Assembly (NCBI GenBank): GCA_004963905.1
Contig: SUGL01000001.1
Location: 434,001 to 498,000 of the forward strand
Length of the DNA: 64,000 bases
Reading direction: 5' to 3'
Source of the DNA: Mesorhizobium sp.
GTDB taxonomy: Bacteria > Pseudomonadota > Alphaproteobacteria > Rhizobiales > Rhizobiaceae
Shown: positions 34,281-43,666 of the stretch, piece by piece
Layout of the letters: each line of letters starts with the position of its first letter
Numbering within the stretch: the first letter of the stretch is position 1
Translations under genes and position numbers: made by a program
The notes under the pieces: generated by a model
The model's database searches: none
The model's input: the letters and a program-made list of their open reading frames with translations, nothing else
What the model was told of the DNA's origin: nothing

Positions 34281-37200
34281 ATGGCAATTCTGGCAGCCGT
34301 CCACCACCTGACCCATTACAAATACGACCGGCCGGTGGTGCTCGGTCCCCAGGTGATCAGGCTGCAGCCGGCGCCGCATTCGCGCACCAAGGTGCTCAGC
34401 CACTCGCTGAAGGTCGAACCGAAGAACCACTTCGTCAACCTGCAGCAGGACCCGTACGGCAACTTCCTCGCCCGCTTCGTCTTCCCCGAGCCGGTAACGG
34501 AGCTGAAGATCGAGGTCGACCTCGTCGCCGACATGACGGTCTACAACCCGTTCGACTTCTTCGTCGAGGAATCGGCTGAGACCTTTCCGTTCGAGTATCC
34601 GGAAGAGATCAGGCAAGACCTCGCCATCTATCGGGCACCGGAGCCGGTCGGGCCACTGCTGTCGAAATTCCTGGAAAGCGTCGACCGCAGCCCGACAAAT
34701 ACCGTCAATTTCCTCGTTGACCTCAATGCGCGACTGCAGCGCGAGATCGCCTATATCGTGCGCATGGAGACGGGCGTCTACTCGCCCGAGGAGACGCTCG
34801 CCGCGGCCAAGGGCTCCTGCCGGGATTCGAGCTGGCTTCTGGTGCAGATCCTCAGGAATCTCGGGATCGCCGCGCGCTTCGTCTCCGGCTATCTGATCCA
34901 GTTGAAGCCCGACCTCGTCTCGCTCGACGGACCGCCCGGAACCTCGGTCGACTTCACCGATCTGCACGCCTGGTGCGAGGTCTATATTCCGGGCGCCGGC
35001 TGGATCGGCTTCGACCCGACGTCGGGACTGCTCACAGGCGAGAGCCATGTGCCGCTGGCGGCAACACCGCATTTCCGCAATGCCGCCCCGATCTCCGGCA
35101 TGGCAAGCTTCGCCACTGTCGATTTCAGTTTCGACATGCGGGTCGATCGCATCGCCGAGCATCCGCGTATCACCAAGCCTTTCTCGGACGAGAGCTGGGA
35201 GGCGCTCGACGCGCTGGGCAACAAGGTAGATGCGGTTCTGCAAGCGCAGGACGTGCGGCTCACCATGGGCGGCGAGCCGACCTTCGTGTCGATCGACGAT
35301 TTCGAGTCCGCCGAATGGAACACGGCCGCCGTCGGTCCGACCAAGCGCGACAAGGCGGACCAGTTGATCCGCCGGCTGCGCGAACGCTTCGCGCCGGGCG
35401 GTTTCCTCCACTACGGCCAAGGCAAGTGGTATCCGGGCGAGAGCCTGCCGCGCTGGACCTTCTCGCTCTACTGGCGCGCCGACGGCGAGCCGGTCTGGCG
35501 CGATCCGTCGCTGATCGCCCGAGAGAACGGCAATGCCGAGGTCGGGCCGGAGCAAGCCGAAAAGCTGCTCACAGCGATCGCCGGCGAGCTCGGCATCGAG
35601 AAGTCGATGGTCAGCGAGGCTTACGAAGATCCGGCCGAATGGCTGCTCAAGGAAGGCAAGCTGCCGGACAATGTCGATCCATCCAATTCCAAGCTGGAGG
35701 ATCCGGAAGAGCGCAGCCGCATGGCGCGAGTCTTCGAGCGCGGCCTGACCAAGCCGTCGGGCTACGTGCTGCCGGTCCAGCGCTGGAACAGCCAGGCCGC
35801 CGAGCAACGCTGGCGTTCGGAGAAATGGAAGACGCGGCGCGGCCGCCTGTTCCTGGTGCCGGGCGATTCCCCGGTCGGCTACCGCTTGCCGCTCGGGGCG
35901 CTGCCATACGTGCCGCCGGCGCAATTTCCTTACATCGTGCCGGTCGATCCGTCGGTGCCGCGCGGCGCCTTGCCGGCGCGGGACGCAATCCTGCCGGAGG
36001 CGCACGCCGGCGGCGCGGACGACATCGCCCGGCAGCAGGCGGAGGCCTCGTTCACGGCCGCAACCGCGCAGCAGGACCGTGTCGAGCAGCAGCTGACCGA
36101 GATCGGCGGCGCGGTGCGCACCGCGCTCACCGTCGAGCCGCGCGACGGGCGGCTCAGCGTGTTCATGCCGCCGGTCGAGGCGCTGGAAGACTATCTCGAA
36201 TTGGTGGCGGCGGCCGAGAACGCGGCAAAAGCCATTGGCCTGCCGGTGCACATCGAGGGCTACGCACCGCCGCACGACCCGCGCCTCAACGTCATCCGGG
36301 TCGCTCCCGATCCCGGCGTCATCGAGGTCAACATCCATCCGGCCGCCAACTGGCAGGAATGCGTCGCCACGACGACCGCGATCTACGAGGAGGCCAGGCA
36401 GTCGCGGCTCGGCACCGACAAGTTCATGATCGACGGCCGCCATACCGGTACCGGCGGCGGCAACCATGTCGTGGTCGGCGGCGCGACGCCCAATGACAGC
36501 CCGTTCCTGCGCCGGCCGGACCTATTGAAGAGCCTGGTGCTGCAGTGGCAGCGGCACCCGTCGCTGTCCTACCTATTCTCCGGGCTGTTCATCGGCCCGA
36601 CCAGCCAGGCGCCGCGCATCGACGAGGCGCGGCACGATTCGCTCTACGAGCTCGAGATCGCGCTGGCGCAGGTGCCGCATCCCGACAAGGGCGAGGCGCC
36701 CTTGCCGTGGCTGGTCGACAGGCTGTTCCGCAACCTCCTGACCGACGTGACCGGCAACACGCACCGCTCGGAGATCTGCATCGACAAATTGTTCTCGCCC
36801 GACGGTCCGACCGGCAGGCTCGGCCTGGTCGAGTTCCGCGGTTTCGAAATGCCGCCCAATGCGCGCATGAGCCTGGCGCAGCAATTGCTGGTTAGAGCAA
36901 TCATCGCGCGCGCGTGGAGGAATCCGCTCGACGGCCGTTTCGTGCGCTGGGGCACTTCGCTGCACGACCGCTTCATGCTGCCGCACTATGTCTGGGCGGA
37001 TTTCCTCGACGTGTTGGAAGACCTGAAGCTCAACGGCTTCGACTTCCGCCCGGAATGGTTCGCCGCCCAACTCGAATTCCGCTTCCCGTTCTGCGGCGAA
37101 GTGCAGCATGCCGGCGTCAAGCTGGAGCTCAGGCAGGCGCTGGAGCCCTGGCACGTGATGGGCGAGCAGGGCGCCATCGGCGGTACGGTCCGTTTCGTCG

Positions 37201-37631
37201 ATTCCTCGGTCGAGCGGCTGCAGGTGAGGACCGAAGGGCTCAACCCGGAGCGCCACGCCATCGTCTGCAACGGCCGCATCGTGCCGATGAAGGTGACCGA
37301 CAGCAGAGAGGTAGCTGTGGCAGGCGTGCGCTTCAAGGCCTGGCAGCCGGCATCCGGCCTGCATCCCGCCCTGCCGGTCAACACGCCGCTGGTCTTCGAC
37401 GTCTACGACCGCTGGTCGGGACGCTCGGTCGGCGGCTGCGTCTATCATGTCGCGCATCCGGGCGGCCGCAATTACGACACCTTCCCCGTCAACGGCAACG
37501 AGGCCGAGGCGCGACGGCTCGCGCGCTTCGAGCCGCGCGGCCATACGCCGGGCGGCTACATGCTGCGCGATGAAGAAGGCTCTGAAGACTTCCCGATGAC
37601 CCTTGACCTGAGGCGGCCGGCGAGATTCTGA
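34281..37631 (+). CDS. Transglutaminase-like / DUF2126 putative amidoligase fusion protein
   Basis: A 1116-residue cytoplasmic fusion. Residues 1-85 are a transglutaminase N-terminal domain. Residues about 145-265 are a papain-like transglutaminase core with Cys180 ([16 protein letters not shown]), His229 (DLHAWCEV) and Asp245 (GFDPTSGL). The remaining roughly 800 residues match the DUF2126 family, annotated as a putative amidoligase of the glutamine-synthetase/glutamate-cysteine-ligase fold, with [40 protein letters not shown] and [15 protein letters not shown] as conserved blocks. It would join or cleave amide bonds. It is followed 6 bases later by the ATP-grasp/alpha-E gene, then a second transglutaminase-like gene. 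The products are unknown. Confidence 0.93.
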   Translation: MAILAAVHHLTHYKYDRPVVLGPQVIRLQPAPHSRTKVLSHSLKVEPKNHFVNLQQDPYGNFLARFVFPEPVTELKIEVDLVADMTVYNPFDFFVEESAETFPFEYPEEIRQDLAIYRAPEPVGPLLSKFLESVDRSPTNTVNFLVDLNARLQREIAYIVRMETGVYSPEETLAAAKGSCRDSSWLLVQILRNLGIAARFVSGYLIQLKPDLVSLDGPPGTSVDFTDLHAWCEVYIPGAGWIGFDPTSGLLTGESHVPLAATPHFRNAAPISGMASFATVDFSFDMRVDRIAEHPRITKPFSDESWEALDALGNKVDAVLQAQDVRLTMGGEPTFVSIDDFESAEWNTAAVGPTKRDKADQLIRRLRERFAPGGFLHYGQGKWYPGESLPRWTFSLYWRADGEPVWRDPSLIARENGNAEVGPEQAEKLLTAIAGELGIEKSMVSEAYEDPAEWLLKEGKLPDNVDPSNSKLEDPEERSRMARVFERGLTKPSGYVLPVQRWNSQAAEQRWRSEKWKTRRGRLFLVPGDSPVGYRLPLGALPYVPPAQFPYIVPVDPSVPRGALPARDAILPEAHAGGADDIARQQAEASFTAATAQQDRVEQQLTEIGGAVRTALTVEPRDGRLSVFMPPVEALEDYLELVAAAENAAKAIGLPVHIEGYAPPHDPRLNVIRVAPDPGVIEVNIHPAANWQECVATTTAIYEEARQSRLGTDKFMIDGRHTGTGGGNHVVVGGATPNDSPFLRRPDLLKSLVLQWQRHPSLSYLFSGLFIGPTSQAPRIDEARHDSLYELEIALAQVPHPDKGEAPLPWLVDRLFRNLLTDVTGNTHRSEICIDKLFSPDGPTGRLGLVEFRGFEMPPNARMSLAQQLLVRAIIARAWRNPLDGRFVRWGTSLHDRFMLPHYVWADFLDVLEDLKLNGFDFRPEWFAAQLEFRFPFCGEVQHAGVKLELRQALEPWHVMGEQGAIGGTVRFVDSSVERLQVRTEGLNPERHAIVCNGRIVPMKVTDSREVAVAGVRFKAWQPASGLHPALPVNTPLVFDVYDRWSGRSVGGCVYHVAHPGGRNYDTFPVNGNEAEARRLARFEPRGHTPGGYMLRDEEGSEDFPMTLDLRRPARF

Positions 37632-37637
37632 TCGACC

Positions 37638-40049
37638 ATGGCCAAGGGGAATCAGAAACGGGCGGGCGGAAGGCCGCGGGCGCGGACCCTGCTGGAGCAC
37701 TATCGGCCGATCGACGGCGTCGTCGACGAGATGGTCGACGCGGCTGGCAATCCGCGCCCGGCCTGGCGGTCCTTCATCGAGGCGCTGGACGGTCTGGGGG
37801 CTGAAACGCTCGGACAGCGTTTTACCCGCGCCGACCAGTATCTGCGCGATGCCGGGGTCTATTACCGCGTCTACGACAAGGCAGGCGCCAACGAGCGCGA
37901 ATGGCCGCTGGCGCATGTCCCGCTGCTGATCGACGAAAAGGAATGGGCCGAGATCAGCGCCGGTCTCGTCCAGCGCGCCGACCTGTTCGAGGCGATCCTG
38001 GCCGACATCTACGGTCCGAACCGGCTGATCGAGACCGGCATCCTGCCGGCCGGGCTGATCGCGGCGAGCCCCGAATATCTGCGTCCTGTCGTCGGAATCC
38101 GGCCGGCCAGCGGTCATTTCCTGCATATGGTCGCCTTCGAGCTCGGCCGCGGACCGGATGGCCGCTGGTGGGTGCTGGGCGATCGCACCCAGGCGCCGTC
38201 AGGCGCCGGCTTCGCGCTGGAGAACCGTGTCGCGACCACGCGCGCGCTGTCGGACATCTATGGCGAGCTGCATGTGCACAGGCTCGCCGGCTTCTTCCGC
38301 CGCTTCCGCGACGCGCTGAACGGCATGGCGAAGGAATCCGGCGGCCGCGTCGCCATCCTGACGCCGGGACCGCTCAACGAAACATATTACGAGCACGCCT
38401 ACATCGCGCGCTATCTCGGCATCATGCTGCTCGAAGGCGAGGACCTGACGGTGTCCGGCGGCCGGCTAATGGTGCGCACCGTTTCCGGCCTGATGCCGAT
38501 CGGCGTGCTGTGGCGTCGGCTCGATGCAGCGTTTGCCGATCCGCTCGAGCTCAAGCCGGACTCGCAGATCGGCACACCCGGGCTGGTCGAGGCGGTTCGG
38601 CGCGGTACCGTCTCGGCCGTCAACGCGCTGGGTTCAGGCCTGATGGAAACGCGGGCGCTGCTTTCCTTCCTGCCGCGAATTGCGCGGGAATTGCATGGCG
38701 AGGAGCTCAAGCTGCCGAGCATCGCCACCTGGTGGTGCGGCCAGCAGACCGAACGCGACCACGTGCTGGCCAATGTCGACCGCATGGTGATCGGTCCTGC
38801 GCTGTCGACACGGCTCGCCTTCGAGGACGACGGCGCGACCAGGCTAGGCTCGGCGCTGTCGGCAGGGGAGCGGGCGGAGCTGATCGCGCGGATCGAAGCC
38901 GATGGCGACGCCTTTGTCGGCCAGGAAGCCGTGACGCTTTCGACGACGCCGGTCTTCGTCGGCGGCCGGTTGGAGCCACGGCCCGCCAGCCTGCGCGTCT
39001 ATCTGGCGCGGACGCCGGACGGCTGGACGGTGATGCCCGGCGGTTTTGCCCGCGTCGGCTTCTCGCTCGACCCGACGGCGATCGCCATGCAGCGCGGCGG
39101 CCAGGCGGCGGATGTCTGGGTGGTCAGCGACAGGCCGGTCGAGCGCGAGACGCTGCTGCCGCAGGAGACTGACGGCTTCACCCGCACCATGCCCGGCAGC
39201 CTGCCAAGCCGCGCGGCGGAGAACCTGACCTGGCTCGGCCGCTACATAGAGCGCTCCGAAGACACGGTGCGCGTGCTTCGCGCCTATCACGTGCGACTTG
39301 CCGAGACATCCGACCCCGAGATGCCGCTGCTTGCCGACATCAGGGACTATCTCGAACCGTTCGGCATCGAGGTCGAAACGGCGATCCCGCTTGGGTTGAT
39401 CAGCACCTTGGACAGCGCCGTCTACAGCGCCGGCCAGATCCGCGACCGCTTCTCGCCGGACGGCTGGCTGGCGCTGAAGGACCTGTCGAAGACGATGCAC
39501 AAATTTGCCGACAGGGTGGCGCCCGGCGACGACGCGACGCGGGCGATGACGGTGATGCTGCGCAAGCTTGCCGGGTTCTCGGGCTTGCTGCACGAGAACA
39601 TGTACCGCTTCACCGGCTGGCGCTTCCTGGAGATCGGCCGGCGGCTGGAGCGCGGCATCCAGATCGCCCGCGCGCTGGCGCGGCTGACCAGAAACGGTGC
39701 GCCGGAAGGCTCGCTCGACATGATGCTGGAGATCGGCGACAGCGTCATGACCCACCGCCGGCAATATCCGGTGCAGGCCGGGCGGCGAACGGTGATCGAC
39801 CTTCTGGCGCTCGATCCGCTCAACCCGCGCTCCATCCTGTTCCAGCTCGAGCGGTTGAAAGCCGAAATCGGCATGCTGCCTTCGGTCGGCGGCGAGGGGC
39901 ACATGTCGGCCGCAGCGAAAGAGATCCTCCAGCTCAACACGGCGATCGCCGTGATGGAGCCCCAGGACATGACCGCGAAGGTGCTCGACGAACTCGCCAA
40001 CCAGATCGGCGATCTCTACAGCAGTCTCGCCAAGGCCTATTTCGGGTAG
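37638..40049 (+). CDS. Circularly permuted ATP-grasp / alpha-E fusion protein
   Basis: An 803-residue fusion of two families usually encoded separately. Residues about 30-480 are a circularly permuted ATP-grasp domain (RPVVGIRPASGHFLHMVAFE, WWVLGDRTQAPSGAGFALEN, GQEAVTLSTTPVFVGGRLEP). Residues about 500-800 are the all-helical alpha-E domain (LPSRAAENLTWLGRYIERSE, FLEIGRRLERGIQIARALAR). ATP-grasp enzymes form an acyl-phosphate and ligate it to an amine; alpha-E always accompanies this system but its role is unknown. The gene has 6-base spacing on both sides, so the three genes form one operon. Confidence 0.93.
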   Translation: MAKGNQKRAGGRPRARTLLEHYRPIDGVVDEMVDAAGNPRPAWRSFIEALDGLGAETLGQRFTRADQYLRDAGVYYRVYDKAGANEREWPLAHVPLLIDEKEWAEISAGLVQRADLFEAILADIYGPNRLIETGILPAGLIAASPEYLRPVVGIRPASGHFLHMVAFELGRGPDGRWWVLGDRTQAPSGAGFALENRVATTRALSDIYGELHVHRLAGFFRRFRDALNGMAKESGGRVAILTPGPLNETYYEHAYIARYLGIMLLEGEDLTVSGGRLMVRTVSGLMPIGVLWRRLDAAFADPLELKPDSQIGTPGLVEAVRRGTVSAVNALGSGLMETRALLSFLPRIARELHGEELKLPSIATWWCGQQTERDHVLANVDRMVIGPALSTRLAFEDDGATRLGSALSAGERAELIARIEADGDAFVGQEAVTLSTTPVFVGGRLEPRPASLRVYLARTPDGWTVMPGGFARVGFSLDPTAIAMQRGGQAADVWVVSDRPVERETLLPQETDGFTRTMPGSLPSRAAENLTWLGRYIERSEDTVRVLRAYHVRLAETSDPEMPLLADIRDYLEPFGIEVETAIPLGLISTLDSAVYSAGQIRDRFSPDGWLALKDLSKTMHKFADRVAPGDDATRAMTVMLRKLAGFSGLLHENMYRFTGWRFLEIGRRLERGIQIARALARLTRNGAPEGSLDMMLEIGDSVMTHRRQYPVQAGRRTVIDLLALDPLNPRSILFQLERLKAEIGMLPSVGGEGHMSAAAKEILQLNTAIAVMEPQDMTAKVLDELANQIGDLYSSLAKAYFG

Positions 40050-40055
40050 GCGGCA

Positions 40056-40931
40056 ATGCTTTATGACATCAGACTCCATCTGCATTACGACTACGCGGCC
40101 GCAGCCGGTGGCGGCCGGCATCAAGTGCGGGTGCTGCCGCAGACGATCGCCGGCGTGCAGCGAGTGATCGCCGCCTCGTTGTCCTTTCAGCCCAATCCGG
40201 CCGAACGGGCGGATTTTTCCGATTTCTTCGGCAATAGCGTCACCGCGATTGCCTTTCGCGACGCGCATGAGGAGCTCGACGTCAGGATGAGCGCAAGGGT
40301 GTCGGTCTCGCGACCGGAACCCGGCCTCGATGTCTCGCCCGACATCCATGGCTTGAGGGCCGAACTCGACGCGGTGCGTTCGCTGTCGCCCAACGCGCCG
40401 CATCATTTCCTTGCCGCCAGCGATCATGTCGGTATCGATACGGCGATCACCGCCTATGCGCGGGAGAGCCTTGCCGGTTCGGCGGTCGCCACGGCGGTCG
40501 ATTTCTGCAATCGCATCCACCGCGATTTCACCTATGACGGCAAGGCGACGACCGTGCAGACGCGGGCCAGCGACGCCTTCGCGCTGAAACGCGGGGTCTG
40601 CCAGGATTTTTCCCACATCATGATCGCCGGCCTGCGTGGGCTTGGCATCCCAGCCGGTTATGTCAGCGGCTTCCTGCGCACCATTCCGCCCAAGGGCAAA
40701 CCGAGGCTCGAAGGCGCCGACGCCATGCATGCCTGGGTGAAGGCCTGGTGCGGCCGCGATGCCGGCTGGCAGGAATTCGATCCGACCAACGGCATGCGGG
40801 CGAGCAACGACCATATCACGGTCGGTTACGGCCGCGACTATTCCGATGTCGCGCCGATCGTCGGCGTCCTGAAAACCACCGGCGGCCAAGTCGGCGAGCA
40901 AGCCGTCGACGTCATCCCGGTCGCCGCCTGA
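40056..40931 (+). CDS. Transglutaminase-like cysteine protease family protein
   Basis: A 291-residue protein with the bacterial transglutaminase N-terminal beta domain (about 1-85; MLYDIRLHLHYDYAAAAGGG) and a transglutaminase core (about 150-250). The catalytic Cys is in LKRGVCQDFSHIMIAGLRGL, the His in DAMHAWVKAWC, and the Asp in WQEFDPTNGM. It has no signal peptide. The start is 6 bases after the ATP-grasp/alpha-E gene. It is a different branch from the transglutaminase in the 1116-residue fusion, so the operon encodes two thiol enzymes, probably acting as peptidases or amide transferases on the product of the ligases. Confidence 0.94.
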   Translation: MLYDIRLHLHYDYAAAAGGGRHQVRVLPQTIAGVQRVIAASLSFQPNPAERADFSDFFGNSVTAIAFRDAHEELDVRMSARVSVSRPEPGLDVSPDIHGLRAELDAVRSLSPNAPHHFLAASDHVGIDTAITAYARESLAGSAVATAVDFCNRIHRDFTYDGKATTVQTRASDAFALKRGVCQDFSHIMIAGLRGLGIPAGYVSGFLRTIPPKGKPRLEGADAMHAWVKAWCGRDAGWQEFDPTNGMRASNDHITVGYGRDYSDVAPIVGVLKTTGGQVGEQAVDVIPVAA

Positions 40932-41032
40932 AGGCATGCCGTCGGTCGCGCGGGCTGCTTCTCAAATCACGATCCGGCCGCTATCTTGCCGACCGGGTGT
41001 CGCCGGTCGGGCACTGGCGTGGAGTTCAATTG

Positions 41033-41968
41033 TTGACTGCGGTCAGTGTCATCATTCCAGCACATAACGCGTCGGCGACCGTCGCCGACACGCTGGCAAC
41101 GTTGCGTCCGGAGGCCGAGGTCATCGGCGAAGTGATACTGGTCGACGATTCCTCGACGGACAACACGGCGGCGGTGGCCGCGGATGCAGCCTCGCGGCTG
41201 GCCTTGCCGCTCCGCATCATCCAGTCGAGCTGTCGGGACGCGGGCGGCTCCCGCAACGTTGCGTTGGCCGCGGCCCGCTTTCCCTGGATCTACATGATCG
41301 ACGCGGATGATTTGCATCTCGATGGTGGATTGCGGGCGCTGCTGTCCAAGACCAGGACCAAGCCAGGTGCGGATATGGTGGTCGGCGCCTACCGCCGACG
41401 AACCGACGGTCAGAACCGGCAGTTCAAAATGCCGTGCGGCTATACCGCCGCGGGGCTCGCCAACGCATCCGCCTATCTGGCGGGCAGGGTGCGGTCGATC
41501 GCCGTCGGCAGCGCGCTGGTCTCGCGGCGCGCGGTCGGCGATACGCGCTTTCCGACCGGGCTTGCCTATGATGAGGATACTTTGTTCTGGGCGCGGGTGA
41601 TGAGTAAGGCATCGCTCGAGGTCGTGACCCAGCCCATCATGGTCTATTTCGTATCGTCGGGGCGCTCGGACGACCGCTTCACCATCAAGCCTGAGCGACG
41701 CTTCCTCGAATGGCGCCTGGCGCTGCGCGAACTCCTCGAATGCGGCATCCCCAAATCATCGCTGAAGGCGCGGGAGGGTCTTGTCGCGCTCAAGATCGCC
41801 CGTGTCCACTACGCACGGGGCGATCTCGAAACGGCGGCAAAATTCCTGGCGATTGCCAACGCCGCTCCCAAGGTCTCCGTCGATATCTGGCGCTGCATGC
41901 GCTACCGGCTGAAAATCGCGGCGTGGCGCCGATTCTTTGGCCATCAAATCCAGCTGCAAAGTGCCTGA
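41033..41968 (+). CDS. Family 2 glycosyltransferase
   Basis: A GT-A fold inverting glycosyltransferase. The N-terminus TAVSVIIPAHNASATVADTL with VILVDDSSTDNTAAVA and the acidic motif YMIDADDLHLDGG (metal and sugar-nucleotide binding) are typical of GT2. The start has no ATG: two adjacent TTG codons at 41030 and 41033 lie 5 and 8 bases after a GGAG, and I use 41033 because (M)TAVSVIIPAHN is the usual start. This gives 311 residues. Its acceptor is unknown. It begins about 100 bases after the transglutaminase-like gene and overlaps the next glycosyltransferase (TGATG). Confidence 0.88.
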   Translation: MTAVSVIIPAHNASATVADTLATLRPEAEVIGEVILVDDSSTDNTAAVAADAASRLALPLRIIQSSCRDAGGSRNVALAAARFPWIYMIDADDLHLDGGLRALLSKTRTKPGADMVVGAYRRRTDGQNRQFKMPCGYTAAGLANASAYLAGRVRSIAVGSALVSRRAVGDTRFPTGLAYDEDTLFWARVMSKASLEVVTQPIMVYFVSSGRSDDRFTIKPERRFLEWRLALRELLECGIPKSSLKAREGLVALKIARVHYARGDLETAAKFLAIANAAPKVSVDIWRCMRYRLKIAAWRRFFGHQIQLQSA

Positions 41969-42840
41969 TGGCCGACGGGCGCGAACTCGCAGTTGTGGTC
42001 ATCGGTTTTCGGGCGCCAGCTGAGCTGGTGGCGGCGGTGAGGTCTCTGCTTGCCCAGAACATTCCGCTCGAGGTCGTGGTCGTGAATTCCGGCGGGGGGA
42101 ATGCCCAGGCGCTTCTGGCCGACGCCGGGCTCGCTGTGCCTGTCATCGAATTCGAGCAGAGACTGTTCGCCGGCGCAGCGAGAAACAGCGGCATAGCGGC
42201 TACGAAGGCTCCTTTCGTCGCCTTTCTCGCGGATGATTGCCTCGCCTGCCCGCGATGGGCCGAAGTCCGGCTGCGGCATCATCGCGAAGGCGCCGCGACT
42301 GTCGCGAGCGCCATCGTCAACAGCCACCCGCGCAACCTGGTCGCTTGCGCGGCGCATCTCGTTACCTACATGCGACGCCTGCCTGGCCTCCCCGACGAAA
42401 AGGCCCAGCGCTACGGCGTTTCCTTCGACCGTAGACTGTTCGATCAATACGGATTGTTCGATGAGCGGCTGGCGTCCGGAGAAGACACCGAATTCATGGC
42501 CAGGTTGCCTGAGGCGATGCGGCCGGTCTGGGAACCGCGTATCCTCACCATCCATCGCAACGAGACGCGCCTGCTCGACATGCTGGCCGACCAGTATCGG
42601 CGTGGACGCCGCTACGGCGCCTATCTCGGGTCCCTCGATGCCGAAAAACCGCAGCGCCCCTTTCGCAAGGTGTTCCGCGACCGGCGCAACGTCGCCAAGC
42701 TGGCGAGAGCGGGGCTGTCCGGAACGGAGAGGACTTTCGCGATGATGTCGCTGCCGATCGTGTGGCTGGCGTTGTTCGCCAAATCGCTCGGAGCCGTCGC
42801 CGGTGCCAAGTATGGCGACAAGGCGGGCCGACGCCAATGA
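41968..42840 (+). CDS. Family 2-like glycosyltransferase
   Basis: A 290-residue GT2-type protein: an N-terminal Rossmann-like core (ELAVVVIGFRAPAELVAAVR, EVVVVNSGGGNAQALLADAG), AGAARNSGIAATKAPFVAFL and an acidic ADD motif (FLADDCLACP). The C-terminal region (about 190-240) carries EDTEFMARLPEAM. The start overlaps the previous stop (TGATG), and the end overlaps the next gene (ATGA). Confidence 0.88.
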   Translation: MADGRELAVVVIGFRAPAELVAAVRSLLAQNIPLEVVVVNSGGGNAQALLADAGLAVPVIEFEQRLFAGAARNSGIAATKAPFVAFLADDCLACPRWAEVRLRHHREGAATVASAIVNSHPRNLVACAAHLVTYMRRLPGLPDEKAQRYGVSFDRRLFDQYGLFDERLASGEDTEFMARLPEAMRPVWEPRILTIHRNETRLLDMLADQYRRGRRYGAYLGSLDAEKPQRPFRKVFRDRRNVAKLARAGLSGTERTFAMMSLPIVWLALFAKSLGAVAGAKYGDKAGRRQ

Positions 42841-43580
42841 TCACCGTCGAGATCAAGCAGCCGCGCCGGCGACGCGGCCGATGGCTTTGGTCGCGGCAAA
42901 GGATCGTCGCCGTCTTCAGCTATCGTTACGACGCGCATCTGGTGCCCGATCTCCTCGCCAATCTCGCCCCTATCGTCGATGGCTGGATCGCCTATGACGA
43001 CAGGGCAACGGATGAGCTTTTCAGCAGCGAACCGCGAAGACGGCGCGCCCTTATCGCCGCAGCCTATGAGGCGGGCGCCGATTGGGTTCTGGCAATGGAC
43101 CCCGATGAAAGGATGGAAAATGCCGTCGCCGGCCGTATCGGCCAACTGACCGGCGGATCCAGACGCATCGTCTGGGGTTTTCACTGCCGGGAGATGTACA
43201 CGCCGACAAGCTATAGGATCGACGGAACCTGGGGCCGGAAGATGCAGCACAGGCTTTTCGGCGCCTATCATCCGGATCGGTACCGGTCGAAGGATCTCCA
43301 TGGCGCCTGGTTCCCCGAGGACCTCGGTCTCAAGCTCAGGGACAGCGGGCTCAACCTCTATCATTTGAAGATGATCGAACCGAAGCGGCGCGCGGCGCGT
43401 CGGGATCTCTACAATCGTCTCGATCCGGATCGCCGCTTGCAAGAGATCGGCTACGACTATCTGGCGGACGAAACCGCAGCGGTTCTCGAGACGATACCGG
43501 CCGGGCGAGGCTATTTTCCCGCCCATATCGATGATGGCGGGCTCTGGATGGCGCACGTGTCGGCCGACAGGCAGGGCTGA
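42837..43580 (+). CDS. Glycosyltransferase-like protein
   Basis: A 247-residue protein with a short GT-A-like core: RRRALIAAAYEAGADWVLAM, then DPDERMEN as the acidic motif, and WGRKMQHRLFGAYHPDRYRS later. It resembles GT2-like proteins that lack the canonical N-terminal nucleotide motif. The start ATG at 42837 overlaps the previous stop (ATGA); no other start is plausible. Together with the two genes before it, it forms a translationally coupled trio. Confidence 0.8.
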   Translation: MITVEIKQPRRRRGRWLWSRQRIVAVFSYRYDAHLVPDLLANLAPIVDGWIAYDDRATDELFSSEPRRRRALIAAAYEAGADWVLAMDPDERMENAVAGRIGQLTGGSRRIVWGFHCREMYTPTSYRIDGTWGRKMQHRLFGAYHPDRYRSKDLHGAWFPEDLGLKLRDSGLNLYHLKMIEPKRRAARRDLYNRLDPDRRLQEIGYDYLADETAAVLETIPAGRGYFPAHIDDGGLWMAHVSADRQG

Positions 43581-43666
43581 GGGCTGTCCCCAAGGAAGCA
43601 ACAAACAAGCACGGAACCAGCAGCCTGCTGCGCGGCTTATCCACGGACAAGTTCCGTGGAGCCATT

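Noticed and set aside
34242..36467. A 741-codon minus-strand open frame opposite the transglutaminase/amidoligase fusion
   Set aside because: The composition (Arg, Gly, Asp, His) is the typical antisense shadow of a GC-rich gene, and the plus-strand protein has clear catalytic motifs.
34281..43580. Genomic island carrying the amidoligase/glycosyltransferase genes
   Set aside because: No integrase, tRNA, direct repeat or visible change in base or codon use marks its borders. The palindromic element on the left is a dispersed repeat and not evidence of transfer.
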